A stretch of DNA of 64,000 nucleotides from Davidsoniella eucalypti. Its lineage: Eukaryota; Ascomycota; Sordariomycetes; Microascales; Ceratocystidaceae. Positions 22,450 to 32,494 of this stretch are shown piece by piece. The stretch spans positions 124,001 through 188,000 of the forward strand of contig RMBW01000037.1 in the NCBI GenBank assembly GCA_004009845.1, written 5' to 3'. The position numbers and the translations under genes are program-made. Below the pieces are notes generated by a model. That model was given only the letters and a program-made list of their open reading frames with translations, had not been told where the DNA came from and ran no database searches. Position 1 is the stretch's first letter; every line of letters begins with the position of its first letter.

Positions 22450-22699
22450 ATGGCTCCTCAGGCTTTCATCATCTCCCGGACTCTTGATCCTTTGTTCGCG
22501 ATCTTCATCGGGTTCAGCGCTGCTACTATGCGTATCAAGCGTGAAGGTATCGAACAGGGTCGTACCACTCAAGAAACGATTCAGACTGGTCTCAGGTATA
22601 TTTAAGGAACTACTTTTTTTTAGTTTGGGGTCAAATCAAAGAAACTAACGACCTACCCGAACTAGGCGACTTGGCCTTTCTAGTCAAAATATGAAATAA
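22450..22699 (+). CDS. nce101: NCE101-family small protein (non-classical export protein 1)
   Basis: A 59-residue single-span membrane protein of the family named for yeast NCE101, linked to export of proteins lacking a signal peptide. Two exons, 22450-22595 and 22666-22699, are separated by a 70-base intron (GTATAT...CTAG, with ACTAACG as branch site). The N-terminus MAPQAFIISRTLDPLFAIF runs into a hydrophobic helix, then MRIKREGIEQGRTTQET. The splice completes TGLRRLGLSSQ, the family's usual C-terminal block; unspliced, the frame ends early. The arrangement (R/LDP motif, helix, basic E/Q-G-R-T-T-x-E-T segment) is characteristic. It starts only 99 bases after the MULE target duplication and ends about 180 bases before the convergent TTC36-like gene. 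The function in filamentous fungi is poorly known. Confidence 0.88.
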
Positions 22700-22881
22700 G
22701 CTTCATATGGTGATCAAACATACTCTAGTTTATCTGTGTAACAAACAAAAGGATGTTTCCTTATTTCACTCATTATATATAACCCTAATGATATTGCCGT
22801 TCTCATAATACACATTGTTATTTTTAAGGGTATTTGATATAAAAAGAAGATGTCAACCCTAATGAACTGTTTGATGTTTAC

Positions 22882-23673
22882 TCAAGCTTCAAAACTAGGC
22901 CCGTATTCCTTCTTCATTGCCTCCCGCACTATTTGACCACAAAGTTTGGCTGTTGGGTTCAAACTAACGGCCAATCCCTTAGCAACCTCACTGCCGTACC
23001 GTCCACCCATGGCGAAATCTCGCGACGTGGCTGTCTCAAAATCGAATTTAGACCATGAAAGTTCCTGACGCTTAGGCGACAATGTAATAGTATTTTCGGG
23101 TAGTAGCTTAGAAGTGCAATGGTAGATAGTAGCGCGTTGGGTGTGTGCTGCCGAAAGCGTTTTCATATTCAAAGGTGATATCGGAGTAACGGGTGTGGCT
23201 GGAGTGAGCAATGCGATAGCTTTGTCCAGGTCCGACAACACAACATCGGTGGCTTTTCGTATAGCATCTGGTTCTGGTGTGTTGATAAGGCGCATAGAAT
23301 CAGTCGCAGTGCCGACTAGCATAGAGTCGCCATATAGACGACGATACGCCTGGGCCCTGTTGTTTCGCGCACTGGCATACTCTGGGTATTTCTCGATAAG
23401 TGCGTCGAGGCGCTTGATACAGTCCCAATAGCCGTCTAATGGGTTCTCAGAGATCGCCGACTTGGGACCCACGAGCTTCATCTCGACTTGTTGGATGGCA
23501 AGAATGATGTTCTTCTCGGTAGTGCTCACTTCTTGGTATATATCTGCGTCTGTAATGTGCGGGTCTTTAGGCAGGTGTGGGTCGACGACGACTCCACGAG
23601 TAGGGTCAGATTCCGGATCTTTGATCTTTTCCAGGACGTTGAGGTCGTTCTTGCTGAGATCAATTTGAAACAT
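22882..23673 (-). CDS. Tetratricopeptide-repeat protein, TTC36 orthologue
   Basis: A 263-residue intronless gene. The C-terminal two thirds follow the animal TTC36 plan: EKYPEYASARNNRAQAYRRL (about 95-114), a DLDKAIAL helix, AAHTQRATIYH, then FDFETATSRDFAMGGRYGSE and LNPTAKLCGQIVREAM at the end. The last block (acidic helix, small-residue loop, LNPxAxLC, two residues, ML/IV-x-E-A/M-M) is a TTC36 signature outside the TPR consensus. The N-terminus begins with LSKNDLNVLEKIKDPESDP, like TTC36. There is an extra Pro/Thr-rich insert (TPATPVTPISP) between helices. I start at MFQIDL because the longer upstream frame reads like leader sequence. In mammals TTC36 binds and stabilises 4-hydroxyphenylpyruvate dioxygenase; here the next gene, divergent, is that dioxygenase. 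Chaperone-like support of that enzyme is therefore a reasonable inference. Confidence 0.85.
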   Translation of the reverse strand: MFQIDLSKNDLNVLEKIKDPESDPTRGVVVDPHLPKDPHITDADIYQEVSTTEKNIILAIQQVEMKLVGPKSAISENPLDGYWDCIKRLDALIEKYPEYASARNNRAQAYRRLYGDSMLVGTATDSMRLINTPEPDAIRKATDVVLSDLDKAIALLTPATPVTPISPLNMKTLSAAHTQRATIYHCTSKLLPENTITLSPKRQELSWSKFDFETATSRDFAMGGRYGSEVAKGLAVSLNPTAKLCGQIVREAMKKEYGPSFEA

Positions 23674-26203
23674 GGTGTCAAGGAGGTATGTGTGTGTGTT
23701 TGTGAGAAGATATGTGATATAGCAAAGATAGTTCAAAAGAATCAAGATATCAAAAGTTCCGGGAACGATTGAAATTAGAAGCATCAGTTGTGGTATATAG
23801 TTATTCGAAATGCGAAGGCGCTTTGACCTTGAGTTAGTAGAGTTGCTGTTGTAGATAAAGAAAATGCATGCAAATAAACACTCAACCAAGAAACCGTTGT
23901 TGAGGATTTACGGAACTGATACACCGTATAAAATGGGACAAAACGGCATAAAACACGGTGTACAATATCAACTTGCGCTGGCATTAGAATCAGTCCATGT
24001 CCTTCCCTGTGTTGCTATATTTTTTTCTTCAGTTAATCAATACTTGTTCTATCTCTCCTTGTTACGACGTTGGTATTTCAGCCCCCTTTGTTTTGCACCT
24101 TCCCCAAAATCAAATCAAGGGCTCTATGCAGCACTTGCCAAACTGCGCGCGGCTGCTAGAAGAATGGAACCATTGTCTACGAAGCAAATCAGGGCTCGAT
24201 GCTGGATAAGGCCAAGAAAAATCCGATAGACGCAGCGGAACATTCTACCAAGACGGCTTGTGCTATGTCCCGCGATAGCAGCCGCTCAGCGGGTCGTCTA
24301 CACACACGTATACAGATATGTGTATAGTCTAAGCTGGCTTGCTTTGGGTGTGTTGTTGTTGGTGTGAGTGGGTCTTTGACGTCCTCTTTTAGATTCCGGA
24401 AGTGGGGGCTCAAACCACGGACCCGGAGAAGGCACTGGGAAGCTTAATTGTGGAGACGCTGTTGTAAACAAGGGGAAAATCAAGAACAGAAGCAGAAAAG
24501 GGAAGAAACAAAGCCAAGACAAGTGTGCGCACAGCGTCGGCTGGGCGCGGTTGGGCGCGGCTCCCTGTGGCAAAGGCAGTTGCAGAAAATAGATGAAGCG
24601 GATATACGACAAATAAAGAGCACCTCAAAGCCATATCACGAGTGTTTCTGTTCGCCTTATGTTTCGGTAAGGTTAGAGACTAGTTGGATTTTTTGATGCT
24701 TTGATACTTTATCGCTGTTGATGTCTTTCATGCTACGTATTGCGAGCAGCGGCTTCTACGGGAGATTTTGCTAATATTATTGCCATGTCCAGCTTACCCG
24801 TTGTAATATTATACACGTTAGTACACTAACACCAGCTTTTTCCTTGAATAGATAGAAGCTTTGAGAACTCCTGACTAGGAAACATCAGGGGAGATAAGGG
24901 ACGTCCAATGGTACAAGGCTACCACCGTCAGATAAAAAGAAACTCTAAGCTCCCAAAGAAGATATCAGTTGTTGCCTACATCAGGAAGGCCAGCAACGTC
25001 GTCGTAATGTAATGAGGGAGTTAGAAACGCAGAGATTTCCTTAAGCTTGCACCGGGAGCTTTGGTACTGGTTTGCCTTTTATCTATCTATATCGACATCA
25101 GTTCATGTAGCGTCGCCTTTCTTGAAAATATACCGCAAGTGAGATATACCGTTTAATATTTCCTTGTCTTGTTCCGACGCCAGGCGAGAATCAGGTATAA
25201 AAAAAACTGGTCTGCTGATCACGGTGTAAGTGGCATTTAAGTTGGCTTGGTTGTAGCGTAAGTTCGGGTAATATTCCGCATTTTTGGAGAACTCCGCGTT
25301 AGAGTAGCAAGACAGTCTTTATACCGAAGCTCATGCCTGCGTTTTCCGTGGAGGCGACTTGTATCATCCAGCTCAAACAATAACGGCTTAAGGAAAACAG
25401 CCCTGGGAATTCCGTTTGTAGCTGATCCCCTTGGACGAGCTGGTTAAAGGCTGGTATCAAAGAGCCCTGCTGGGTCATATCAGAGCAGCCTTGGATTGTC
25501 CGAATGTAGCAAGATGAAGCAGCTAGAAACAGCGGTATTGGAAAAGAGGTTCTTTATTCTTTTTTTATTACATCCCCTTCCATATGTATCTATTCTTTTC
25601 TGTTTTTCCCTCTTTCCTTTCTAGGCACAGGGCTTGACAAACGGCGATAAGATGGTTGGCTCGAGACACAAGTGCGATAATTGTCAAGAGCTCCATTTCC
25701 ACCTTGATAAAATTGAATTAAAACAAAGCCCGGCTTTGACACTACGGCGTTGAATTCCGCGCGGGCAAAGATGGGCCCATGGTAGGAATGCCTGTTCTAT
25801 GTTTACATGGTATACTTTTATAGTACTAGGCATTAATGTGCATGTACACATTGTACCTTTGTGTTATATCAAAGTACTTCTTTAGGACCTTTGGTTGGCG
25901 TTCGGTTGCTTAAGCAGCGCCCGCCACTTCGACGATCTATAAAGAGTAGTTGCTGTTCGCCGCTTCTGTGTTGATGTGTCTGATTCTTATCTTTATCTTC
26001 TCTTCTATCTATAACTTCGATCCCTTATCTTCTCATCTGTTGACTCTACTCAACTTCTTACATCTTCTTCCAGTTTTGATAACTGTATAAAACCGAACTA
26101 CTCTCTGCTGCATATTTTGTTTTATTGCACATTCCTCTCTTCTCATCATCTCATCTTCTTGTTCTTGTTCTTCTATATTATCTTTTTGACACTCTTAGTG
26201 GCC
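23674..26203. promoter_or_regulatory. Divergent intergenic region between the TTC36-like gene and HPPD
   Basis: 2.5 kb between two start codons. The 250 bases before 26204 are strongly C/T-rich on the plus strand, typical of a leader. Short frames around 24000-24230 contain nothing I can tie to a family. No regulatory motif is claimed. Confidence 0.5.
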
Positions 26204-27460
26204 ATGACCCCCGCCCTTATCACCCAAGACTCTTCTCTGCCGTCCTCTTACGCTTCTGAGGCCGGCGCACACTTCCTTCCCACAGCCGGAAACAACTTCA
26301 AAGGCTACGACCACGTCACCTGGTGGGTAGGAAACGCCAAGCAAGTTGCCAGCTACTACTCTAACGTCTTCGGCTTCAAGACTATTGCCTATCGTGGCCT
26401 GGAGACTGGCAGCCGCTACTTTGCTTCGTATGTGCTACGCAATGCCGGTGTATGCTTCGTCTTTACCTCGCCCTTGCGCTCTGCTGTTCATCTTCCTGAA
26501 GATGAGCCCATAAGCCCCGCTGACTTGACTCTGCTGCGTGATATGCACGACCATCTTGAGCGTCATGGTGATGCTGTCAAGGACGTGGCCTTTGAGGTTG
26601 ATAGTGTGGCCGGCGTGTATGCTATGGCGATATCTGGTGACGAGGCCGTTTCTGTAAAGCCACCAGCCAAGGTCATGGATGGCGAGTACGGCTCTGTCAC
26701 CACAGCAGTTATCAAGACATATGGTGATACCACCCACACCTTGATCAACCGCGCAGATTACAGTGGTGCCTTCCTGCCAGGCTTCTGGGCCGTTGACAAG
26801 CCTATCTCAGCTGCTGTAGCAGCCCTGCCCGCTGTACCGATGGAGCGTATTGACCACTGCGTTGGAAACCAGTCATGGAACGAGATGGTCACCGCATGCG
26901 CTTTCTACGAGCGCTGCCTCTCCTTCCACCGCTTCTGGTCGGTTGACGACTCTCAGATCTGCACCGAGTTCTCGGCGCTCAACAGTATCGTCATGGCCAG
27001 CGCAAACGAGGTAGTCAAGATGCCCATTAACGAGCCTGCCGTCGGCAAGAAGAAGTCGCAGATTGAAGAGTTCGTACAGTTCAACTCAGGTGCCGGCGTT
27101 CAGCACATTGCTCTCAAGACACCAGACATTCTTACTGCAGTATCAGCACTACGTGAGCGTGGGGTTGAGTTCATCTCAGTGCCCGAGACATACTACGAAA
27201 CCATCCGTATGCGTCTCAAGACAGAGAAGCGTAACTGGGAGCTCAAGGAGGATCTGGACGTCATCCAGAAACTCAACATCCTAATTGACTATGATGAGCA
27301 GGGTTATCTGCTTCAGCTGTTCACCAAGCCGTTGATGGACCGGCCAACGGTGTTCATTGAGATTATCCAGCGCAACGACTTCGAGGGCTTTGGAGCAGGT
27401 AATTTCAAGAGTCTATTCGAGTCGATTGAGAGGGAACAGGCCCAGCGCGGCAACTTGTAA
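26204..27460 (+). CDS. hpdA: 4-hydroxyphenylpyruvate dioxygenase
   Basis: Cytosolic non-haem Fe(II) dioxygenase turning 4-hydroxyphenylpyruvate into homogentisate, the second step of tyrosine breakdown and the entry to pyomelanin. It is intronless with 418 residues, about the family length. Two vicinal-oxygen-chelate halves are visible: KGYDHVTWWVGNAKQVASYY near residue 40, and IDHCVGNQ starting the catalytic half. The three iron ligands expected in the family are present: His218 (IDHCV), His301 (VQHIALKT) and Glu386 (FIEIIQR). Also present are GFKTIAYRGLETGSR and the C-terminal NDFEGFGAGNFKSLFE gate helix. The start is the first ATG. The frame stays open upstream with hydrophobic codons, but these arise from a C/T-rich leader. 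It lies head to head with the TTC36 orthologue. Confidence 0.96.
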   Translation: MTPALITQDSSLPSSYASEAGAHFLPTAGNNFKGYDHVTWWVGNAKQVASYYSNVFGFKTIAYRGLETGSRYFASYVLRNAGVCFVFTSPLRSAVHLPEDEPISPADLTLLRDMHDHLERHGDAVKDVAFEVDSVAGVYAMAISGDEAVSVKPPAKVMDGEYGSVTTAVIKTYGDTTHTLINRADYSGAFLPGFWAVDKPISAAVAALPAVPMERIDHCVGNQSWNEMVTACAFYERCLSFHRFWSVDDSQICTEFSALNSIVMASANEVVKMPINEPAVGKKKSQIEEFVQFNSGAGVQHIALKTPDILTAVSALRERGVEFISVPETYYETIRMRLKTEKRNWELKEDLDVIQKLNILIDYDEQGYLLQLFTKPLMDRPTVFIEIIQRNDFEGFGAGNFKSLFESIEREQAQRGNL

Positions 27461-28126
27461 ATAAAATTGAAAGGCGATTGTCTACTGTATAATGAAGAGA
27501 CATCGTTGGTTATTGGTCATAGTTCTTCTTTTGCATAGCATAATGTATCTATCTTTGTTTTAGCTGGCGATAGTATACCGAGTCCTTGGCGGATACGATA
27601 CAGCATTGAGTATGAATATAGTATATAGTTAGTTAGCCCTCATATTTCCTTGCTTTCAATGATACCTACGTAAAGTAAAATAACAATATTTCAGTTGACT
27701 GTTAGTATAGGATGAAAAGTTATAACATACGATCTCGTGGTGTGAAAAAATGATGTTTATATATAATCTAGATAGCCCCCACTCTCGATATGCGAAAAAA
27801 AAAAACAAATCTGTGTAAAAAGAAAAATGAAAGATATCCTATCCCCCAAGTTGAAATGTTCTTGGGGTAAATTTAACGACTGATATCGTGCCGTAAAAGT
27901 TCATTGCTCATAAAGATGTATAGAAAAAGAAAAAGAACAGAAGCAAATGATGAAAAAAAAACCCCAAATGATAAGACAACACCGACAATTCCAATAGTCT
28001 AACGATGGACACGTTCTGTTACATGATAGACTTTCAGTATATATCAAAAAAAAGAAAGCAGAGGCGATGTTTCCCTCTTTTTTTCGTTTTTCTTTTATTC
28101 ATCTGACAAGATATAAGTAGTCAGGA
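27461..28126. other. Convergent intergenic region HPPD-SSL1
   Basis: 666 A/T-rich bases between two stop codons, with several A and T runs that could serve 3'-end formation on either strand. No gene seen. Confidence 0.6.
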
Positions 28127-29719
28127 TTAATCGAGCATCATGACTTCGTTAGAAGCATGGACACCATTGCCGTTTGTTACGCCATTACTCCCTCTCTTAG
28201 CCTGTTCGAGCGAGGGCCGAAGATCGCCTTGGCATCCAGCGCAATTATGGATGACTTCGTGGGCGAATACATCACAGTCAACACAGAAATGGTTCTTGCA
28301 AACTGTACACGCGTATCGTCCGCTCTCACTAATGCCTTTCAACTCGGGTTTCTTCTGCATCCCGGATGACGTCGTGGGACGCTTAGCCTCTGCGTTAGTC
28401 GCCGCTTTCGGGTCTTCTGGCGCTGGAGGGGCCGCCGCAGTGCCTGTCTTTTTAGGTTGTTGTGCTTGCGTCGATGATGTGCCGTTAGCCAGGGCTGCCG
28501 CACGTTTAGGGAACATGGCTTGGCAGGAATAGCATGACACGGATTTCTTCGCTTCAGCCCAAGAAACCTCGACGAAGTTTTTCAGCGGGAAGAGATGATG
28601 GTATGACCGGGCCAAGTGTGTAGAGAGAATCAATGTTAGGCCGCATCCTGGGCACGAGGCGGGTAATCTGCAGACGCGGCAGCCGCAGCGTGTGCAGATA
28701 TATCCTTCACGGAACAGCTTATTGTGACATCCACAGTACGCTACGGCGTTCGAGGAGCCGATAGCCACGGTGCGTGAGGGGAAACCCATCATGAGTAGGC
28801 TAGGCGCTGCTTGTTCTGCTGTGCGCGTCACGGGTGGCGTGGTGGCGGCTAAGAATAAATCTCGAAGATGGCCTTCGTCGAGGGCTATGTTGTATTGTGA
28901 TGGGTCGCCGGCATTGGTACGTTTGCAGAGTTCGGAGCATATGGCGACTTGAGCAGCTAGACCGACGATGGAGACGCGGATGCGATTTTGTATTAGGTTG
29001 AGTATGGTGTCTTGGATATCGCCCGGATCGCTAGATAGAAGAGCGCCGTATATAACCAGAACTTCTCTAGTTCCGTGGGACGGCGTGTTGCTATATATAT
29101 GAAGCGTTAGATGAGGGGGCCTAGATAGTGCGGCTTTGACAAAAACAAAGATTGCTAGAACGCGACCAATGACTTACAATAAAGCTCCTCGGCACATCTC
29201 GAGTGCGTTTTGGAGACTTGGATTCCCTTGTGGCACTTCTTGGGTTTGCCATTTCTGCAGCTGTTTCAAATGCTGATCTAGATTTCCACACATCTCACTA
29301 ACTCTGACACCGACGCCATCACGCATTCCCACGATTCCCAATTGCGAGATGGGATTTTGTTCAAAGTACTCCTTGACAAAGTCCGCCGCATACGAGAAGA
29401 CGACTCTGTATCGCGACGGTAGCATGTCCTTCTCGGTCATAGCAAACGACATATCCAGCACCAGTATCATGTGACGGATGATGCCACGCTGTAATGGCGT
29501 GGTATCTCGCATCAACCTACGCCGCTTTTCCGCCTCTAGTACTTCGGCTATGGAGAGTCCGCCTTGCTCAACTTCGACCACTGTATCCCAACTGCGCTCG
29601 ACTTCTTCCCAGGCGCCGCGCTTGCGCTCATTGTTGCGGGGCTTCTTCTTGCCACCATTGCGCTTGCTGTTATCGTCAGAGAGGTTGTCCTCTTGGAACT
29701 CGTTATCGGAGTCTGCCAT
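28127..29719 (-). CDS. ssl1: TFIIH core subunit SSL1 (p44)
   Basis: Subunit of the TFIIH core used in transcription initiation and nucleotide-excision repair; in yeast and man it binds and stimulates the XPD/Rad3 helicase. Two exons, 29178-29719 and 28127-29090, with an 87-base intron, give 501 residues. The N-terminal acidic/basic tail is followed by WEEVERSWDTVVEVEQGG and a von Willebrand A-like domain starting at about residue 82 (HMILVLDMSFAM). IRVSIVGLAAQVAICSELC and TPPVTRTAEQAAPSLLMMGFP close that domain. A cysteine-rich zinc region lies at about 300-330 (CGCHNK, CTRCGCRVC, CPGC), followed by CYSC near 367. The C-terminal C4-type module at about 440-466 reads YACTVCKNHFCVDCDVF. Between these lies an Ala/Pro/Lys-rich insert of about 60 residues. 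The start MADSDNEF is preferred over an in-frame Met four codons upstream. Confidence 0.95.
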
Positions 29720-30738
29720 GGCTGCAAACAATCAGCGAGGGCGAGCGGTGGATGGAGAGATTCGAGAGTAGACGCCTTTGAATCGTGCGAGTCGAGTTGG
29801 TATAGTGCGTATGGCCATGAGGCTGTTGTGATGATGTCTGGGGAACAACAAAGCCTGGGGCTTATAGTAAGAATTGGACTTTGAGATGCAGCTTGCGCTG
29901 AAGATAGATAAAACAAAAGCGGTCCCCTTCTCGATCTTACAAAAGATGCGAGGTTGGAATAAATCTTGAGCAAAAAGGTAAAGGCTTGAAGTGGTAGGCA
30001 AGGCCAAAGCTTTAAGAAAAAAAAAAGTTCGGCAGCCTTGCAGATCCACTACATACCAATTTACCATAATGAAAGCCATTCAAGACTAAGAGAATCGGAC
30101 GAAATCTGATTAGCACCCAAAGCGAGTTCCACAGAATAATATCGCTAGTACTAACTAGGCATAACAAACAAGGAAATGCCAATCTTCGCAGCAATCGGAA
30201 CGAGCCGAAGAAAAAGGCAAAAGGCACTGCCCAGAGGGCAAAGAGTAAACAGTGGAATGAAGAACAGTAAGCTACAAGGTTTGAGCCACGATACTACATT
30301 GCTACCAATCCCGAAAATGATCAAGAGTTTTCGTTTCTTGCCAATGCTTGACACTATAAATTATAGAAGCTATCTTACATTTTGAGCATTAACAGCTCTA
30401 AGCTCCAGTAGCCCAACTACGTACTCCAGCCTTTGGGCATTGCTTTCTTATGTAGCATTTCATGACACAGATCTGAAAGCTCAAGACTCTTATTCTACAT
30501 CTCGCCTTTCCTTTCTTGGCAGACAGACTATATACCCATCTCCCTCGGTATTCGAAGAGAAAAGACACCTACGAGGTTGGCTAGATCTGTGCTTTAGCTC
30601 TGGAATTTGCTGCCGTAAAGCTTATGCTTGAGAAACCACTTGATTGCCCTCAAAAACTAGTTCTCTGTAGGTCAGAACATATATACTTATGGACCTATTG
30701 GCGAACATAATGCTGTTTTGACTTGCTTAGCAACGTCT
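29720..30738. other. Intergenic upstream of SSL1
   Basis: SSL1 promoter side, then DNA without a recognisable gene. A 25-base direct repeat copy lies at 30126-30150. Immediately upstream of 30739 the sequence may also be ankyrin-derived but is too decayed to call. Confidence 0.5.
30126..30150. repeat. Left copy of a 25-base direct repeat flanking the ankyrin pseudogene
   Basis: It starts GTTCCACAGAAT and ends ATCGCTAGTA. It matches 31665-31689 with one mismatch; weaker similarity continues on both sides for perhaps 20 bases. Confidence 0.75.
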
Positions 30739-31012
30739 GGTGGTGGCACTCCTCTTCAAATAGCCTGCTCTAACGGTTGTCTTGATATCACGAGGCCCTT
30801 GATTGGGAAAGGTGCAAAGATGGATTGTCAAGGTTCAATCTGATACAATCCTCTTCAGATAACTCACTGGGGAAGGTTATCTTGATATCACCAAACCCAC
30901 TGCTCTTATACTAGCTTGTCAGGGAGGTCGTCTTGATATTGCCAAGTTCTTGGCTAGGAAGGGTGGGGTAATCAACTCAAAGATTATTTCCATACCACCA
31001 GTCTCACAATAA
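30739..31012 (+). pseudogene. Decayed ankyrin-repeat gene fragment
   Basis: Translation gives successive ankyrin units broken by mutations. TPLQIACSNGCLDITRP and LIGKGAKMDCQG form one repeat. An in-frame TGA follows, then a frame change leads to GYLDITKP and LACQGGRLDIAKFLARKGG. The pattern TPLxxAxxxGxLDIxxxLxxKGA is the ankyrin consensus. There is no start codon, the frame is interrupted, and it ends at a TAA shortly after. Such genes belong to large, fast-changing fungal families, so this is a relic. A related relic is at 41827-42095 on the other strand. Confidence 0.75.
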
Positions 31013-32494
31013 GTAATTCCAGATATAATCTTGACGATTCCTGTCTCTTAGTTGGCAAAGGCGCCTATTTGCATGGACTCGAAAGTGAATACGGTTTCAA
31101 ATAGTGGTCTACAATATATCTACAACCCTCTTATTTTCCCTCTTCGTGCATGCCATTGAAGATGGCAATATATAGTCAGCTTAATCTTACCAATAGCCGT
31201 TTGGTTCTGATATCTCTTTAGTTCTATGGTTCGGTTTCCTTGACTCAGAACCATCCCAGTCTCCTTTATCCTCTAGTATTCCTCAATCATAGATGCCTTG
31301 CTTCTTCTCATCTTAGTCTCCATATCGAAATCTCGCGGCCTCTACCTGGTTTGCGACTCGTCTTTCCGGCATACTCTAATTCTTAGTCTCCGCTCCGCAA
31401 CAGTGTATGACGCCATTACTGTTATTATCTAATGGGTTGTAATGCTAGTTCTTATTCCCCGATCCTGGTGAATATTGAAAGTACTGTCATGTATATCTGA
31501 TATGTCTTCTCTCTTTGTACATTAGAAGATATTCTTTCCATTGTTAGAATATATATATGTGTTACATATCCATATGGAAATTGACATTTTTTAATTGAAT
31601 CGTGATTTAGAATGGATCAAGAACTACACGTAGTTAAACGATTCTTATCAGCGGCCCAAGGCAGGTTCCACAGAATCATATCGCTAGTATCAAGTATGGA
31701 TATAACAAAACAACCTCACAATAGCATTTAATAATATACAAGGAAAGTCAAGTTTTAGGATGTAATGAGTTGCTAAAAACCGAAAAATCGGTGTTTGCAA
31801 AGGTGATTTATTGTTCAGACAAATCGATATCGAGAAGCTTATTTCTAGAATACTAAGCTACTATTAAGCAGCCAAGTCCTAACATTATATGGCATAGACA
31901 GGGTAACGAGTGCTATAAAAGCTATCGCCAGAGCCAACAAATAACCAGAGAACAAAAAAAACAAGAAACGATTCATTCATAATCAAACAGACTGTCGTGC
32001 CGCCTCATTTCCACTTCGAATCATATAATGAAACGACTGATAGAAGCTATTTGCTTCCCAGCATCCCACTAAACGGGTATGTGACCAATTGTGTTCCCAA
32101 AACCCAACAAATAGTAAAAAAGAAAGCAAAAAACAAATAGGACAGCGTCCAGATTGTAAAGAGAAGGAATGTTGAGACAAAGTGGCGGAGGGGCGGGGAA
32201 ATAAAACAAGAAAAGAAAAGAAAAGAAAAAACGCCATGAGTGCTGAAAGCCAACCAAAAGTAGAAAGAAAAGAAAGCACCATTTAAGAGCGAGCTCAAAA
32301 GATGATGATGAATGATAAATGATGTGGGAAAAAAATTGTGTGAAAAAAGGGGTATGCGTAAGAACAAGAGCGAAGAATAGAAATGATAATGCCGGAAGAA
32401 TGTAGATGTGCAAGCGTAAAGTAGACATGGAACATGGTATATGCGGAACAAGAAAATAACAGAGGAAAGGCAAGTCAGTGTAGCATAGCTACAC
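31013..32494. other. Intergenic, right flank of ankyrin relic and 3' side of the CHS7-like gene
   Basis: A/T-rich. It contains the right 25-base direct repeat at 31665-31689. On the minus strand 32050-32450 is C/T-rich and gives long but low-complexity frames; this may be 3' untranslated or a long last intron of the CHS7-like gene. Confidence 0.5.
31665..31689. repeat. Right copy of the 25-base direct repeat
   Basis: Same orientation as 30126-30150, one base different, 1.5 kb apart, bracketing the ankyrin relic. Confidence 0.75.

Noticed and set aside
24000..24300. Possible small Cys-containing gene (a frame with CARLLEEWNHCLRS)
   Set aside because: The frame ends after a few codons, and no splice arrangement gives a recognisable CHCH or other family.
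26117..26203. Hydrophobic in-frame extension upstream of the HPPD ATG that looks like a signal peptide
   Set aside because: There is no ATG; TTC/CTT codons of a C/T-rich leader automatically read as hydrophobic residues, and HPPD is cytosolic.
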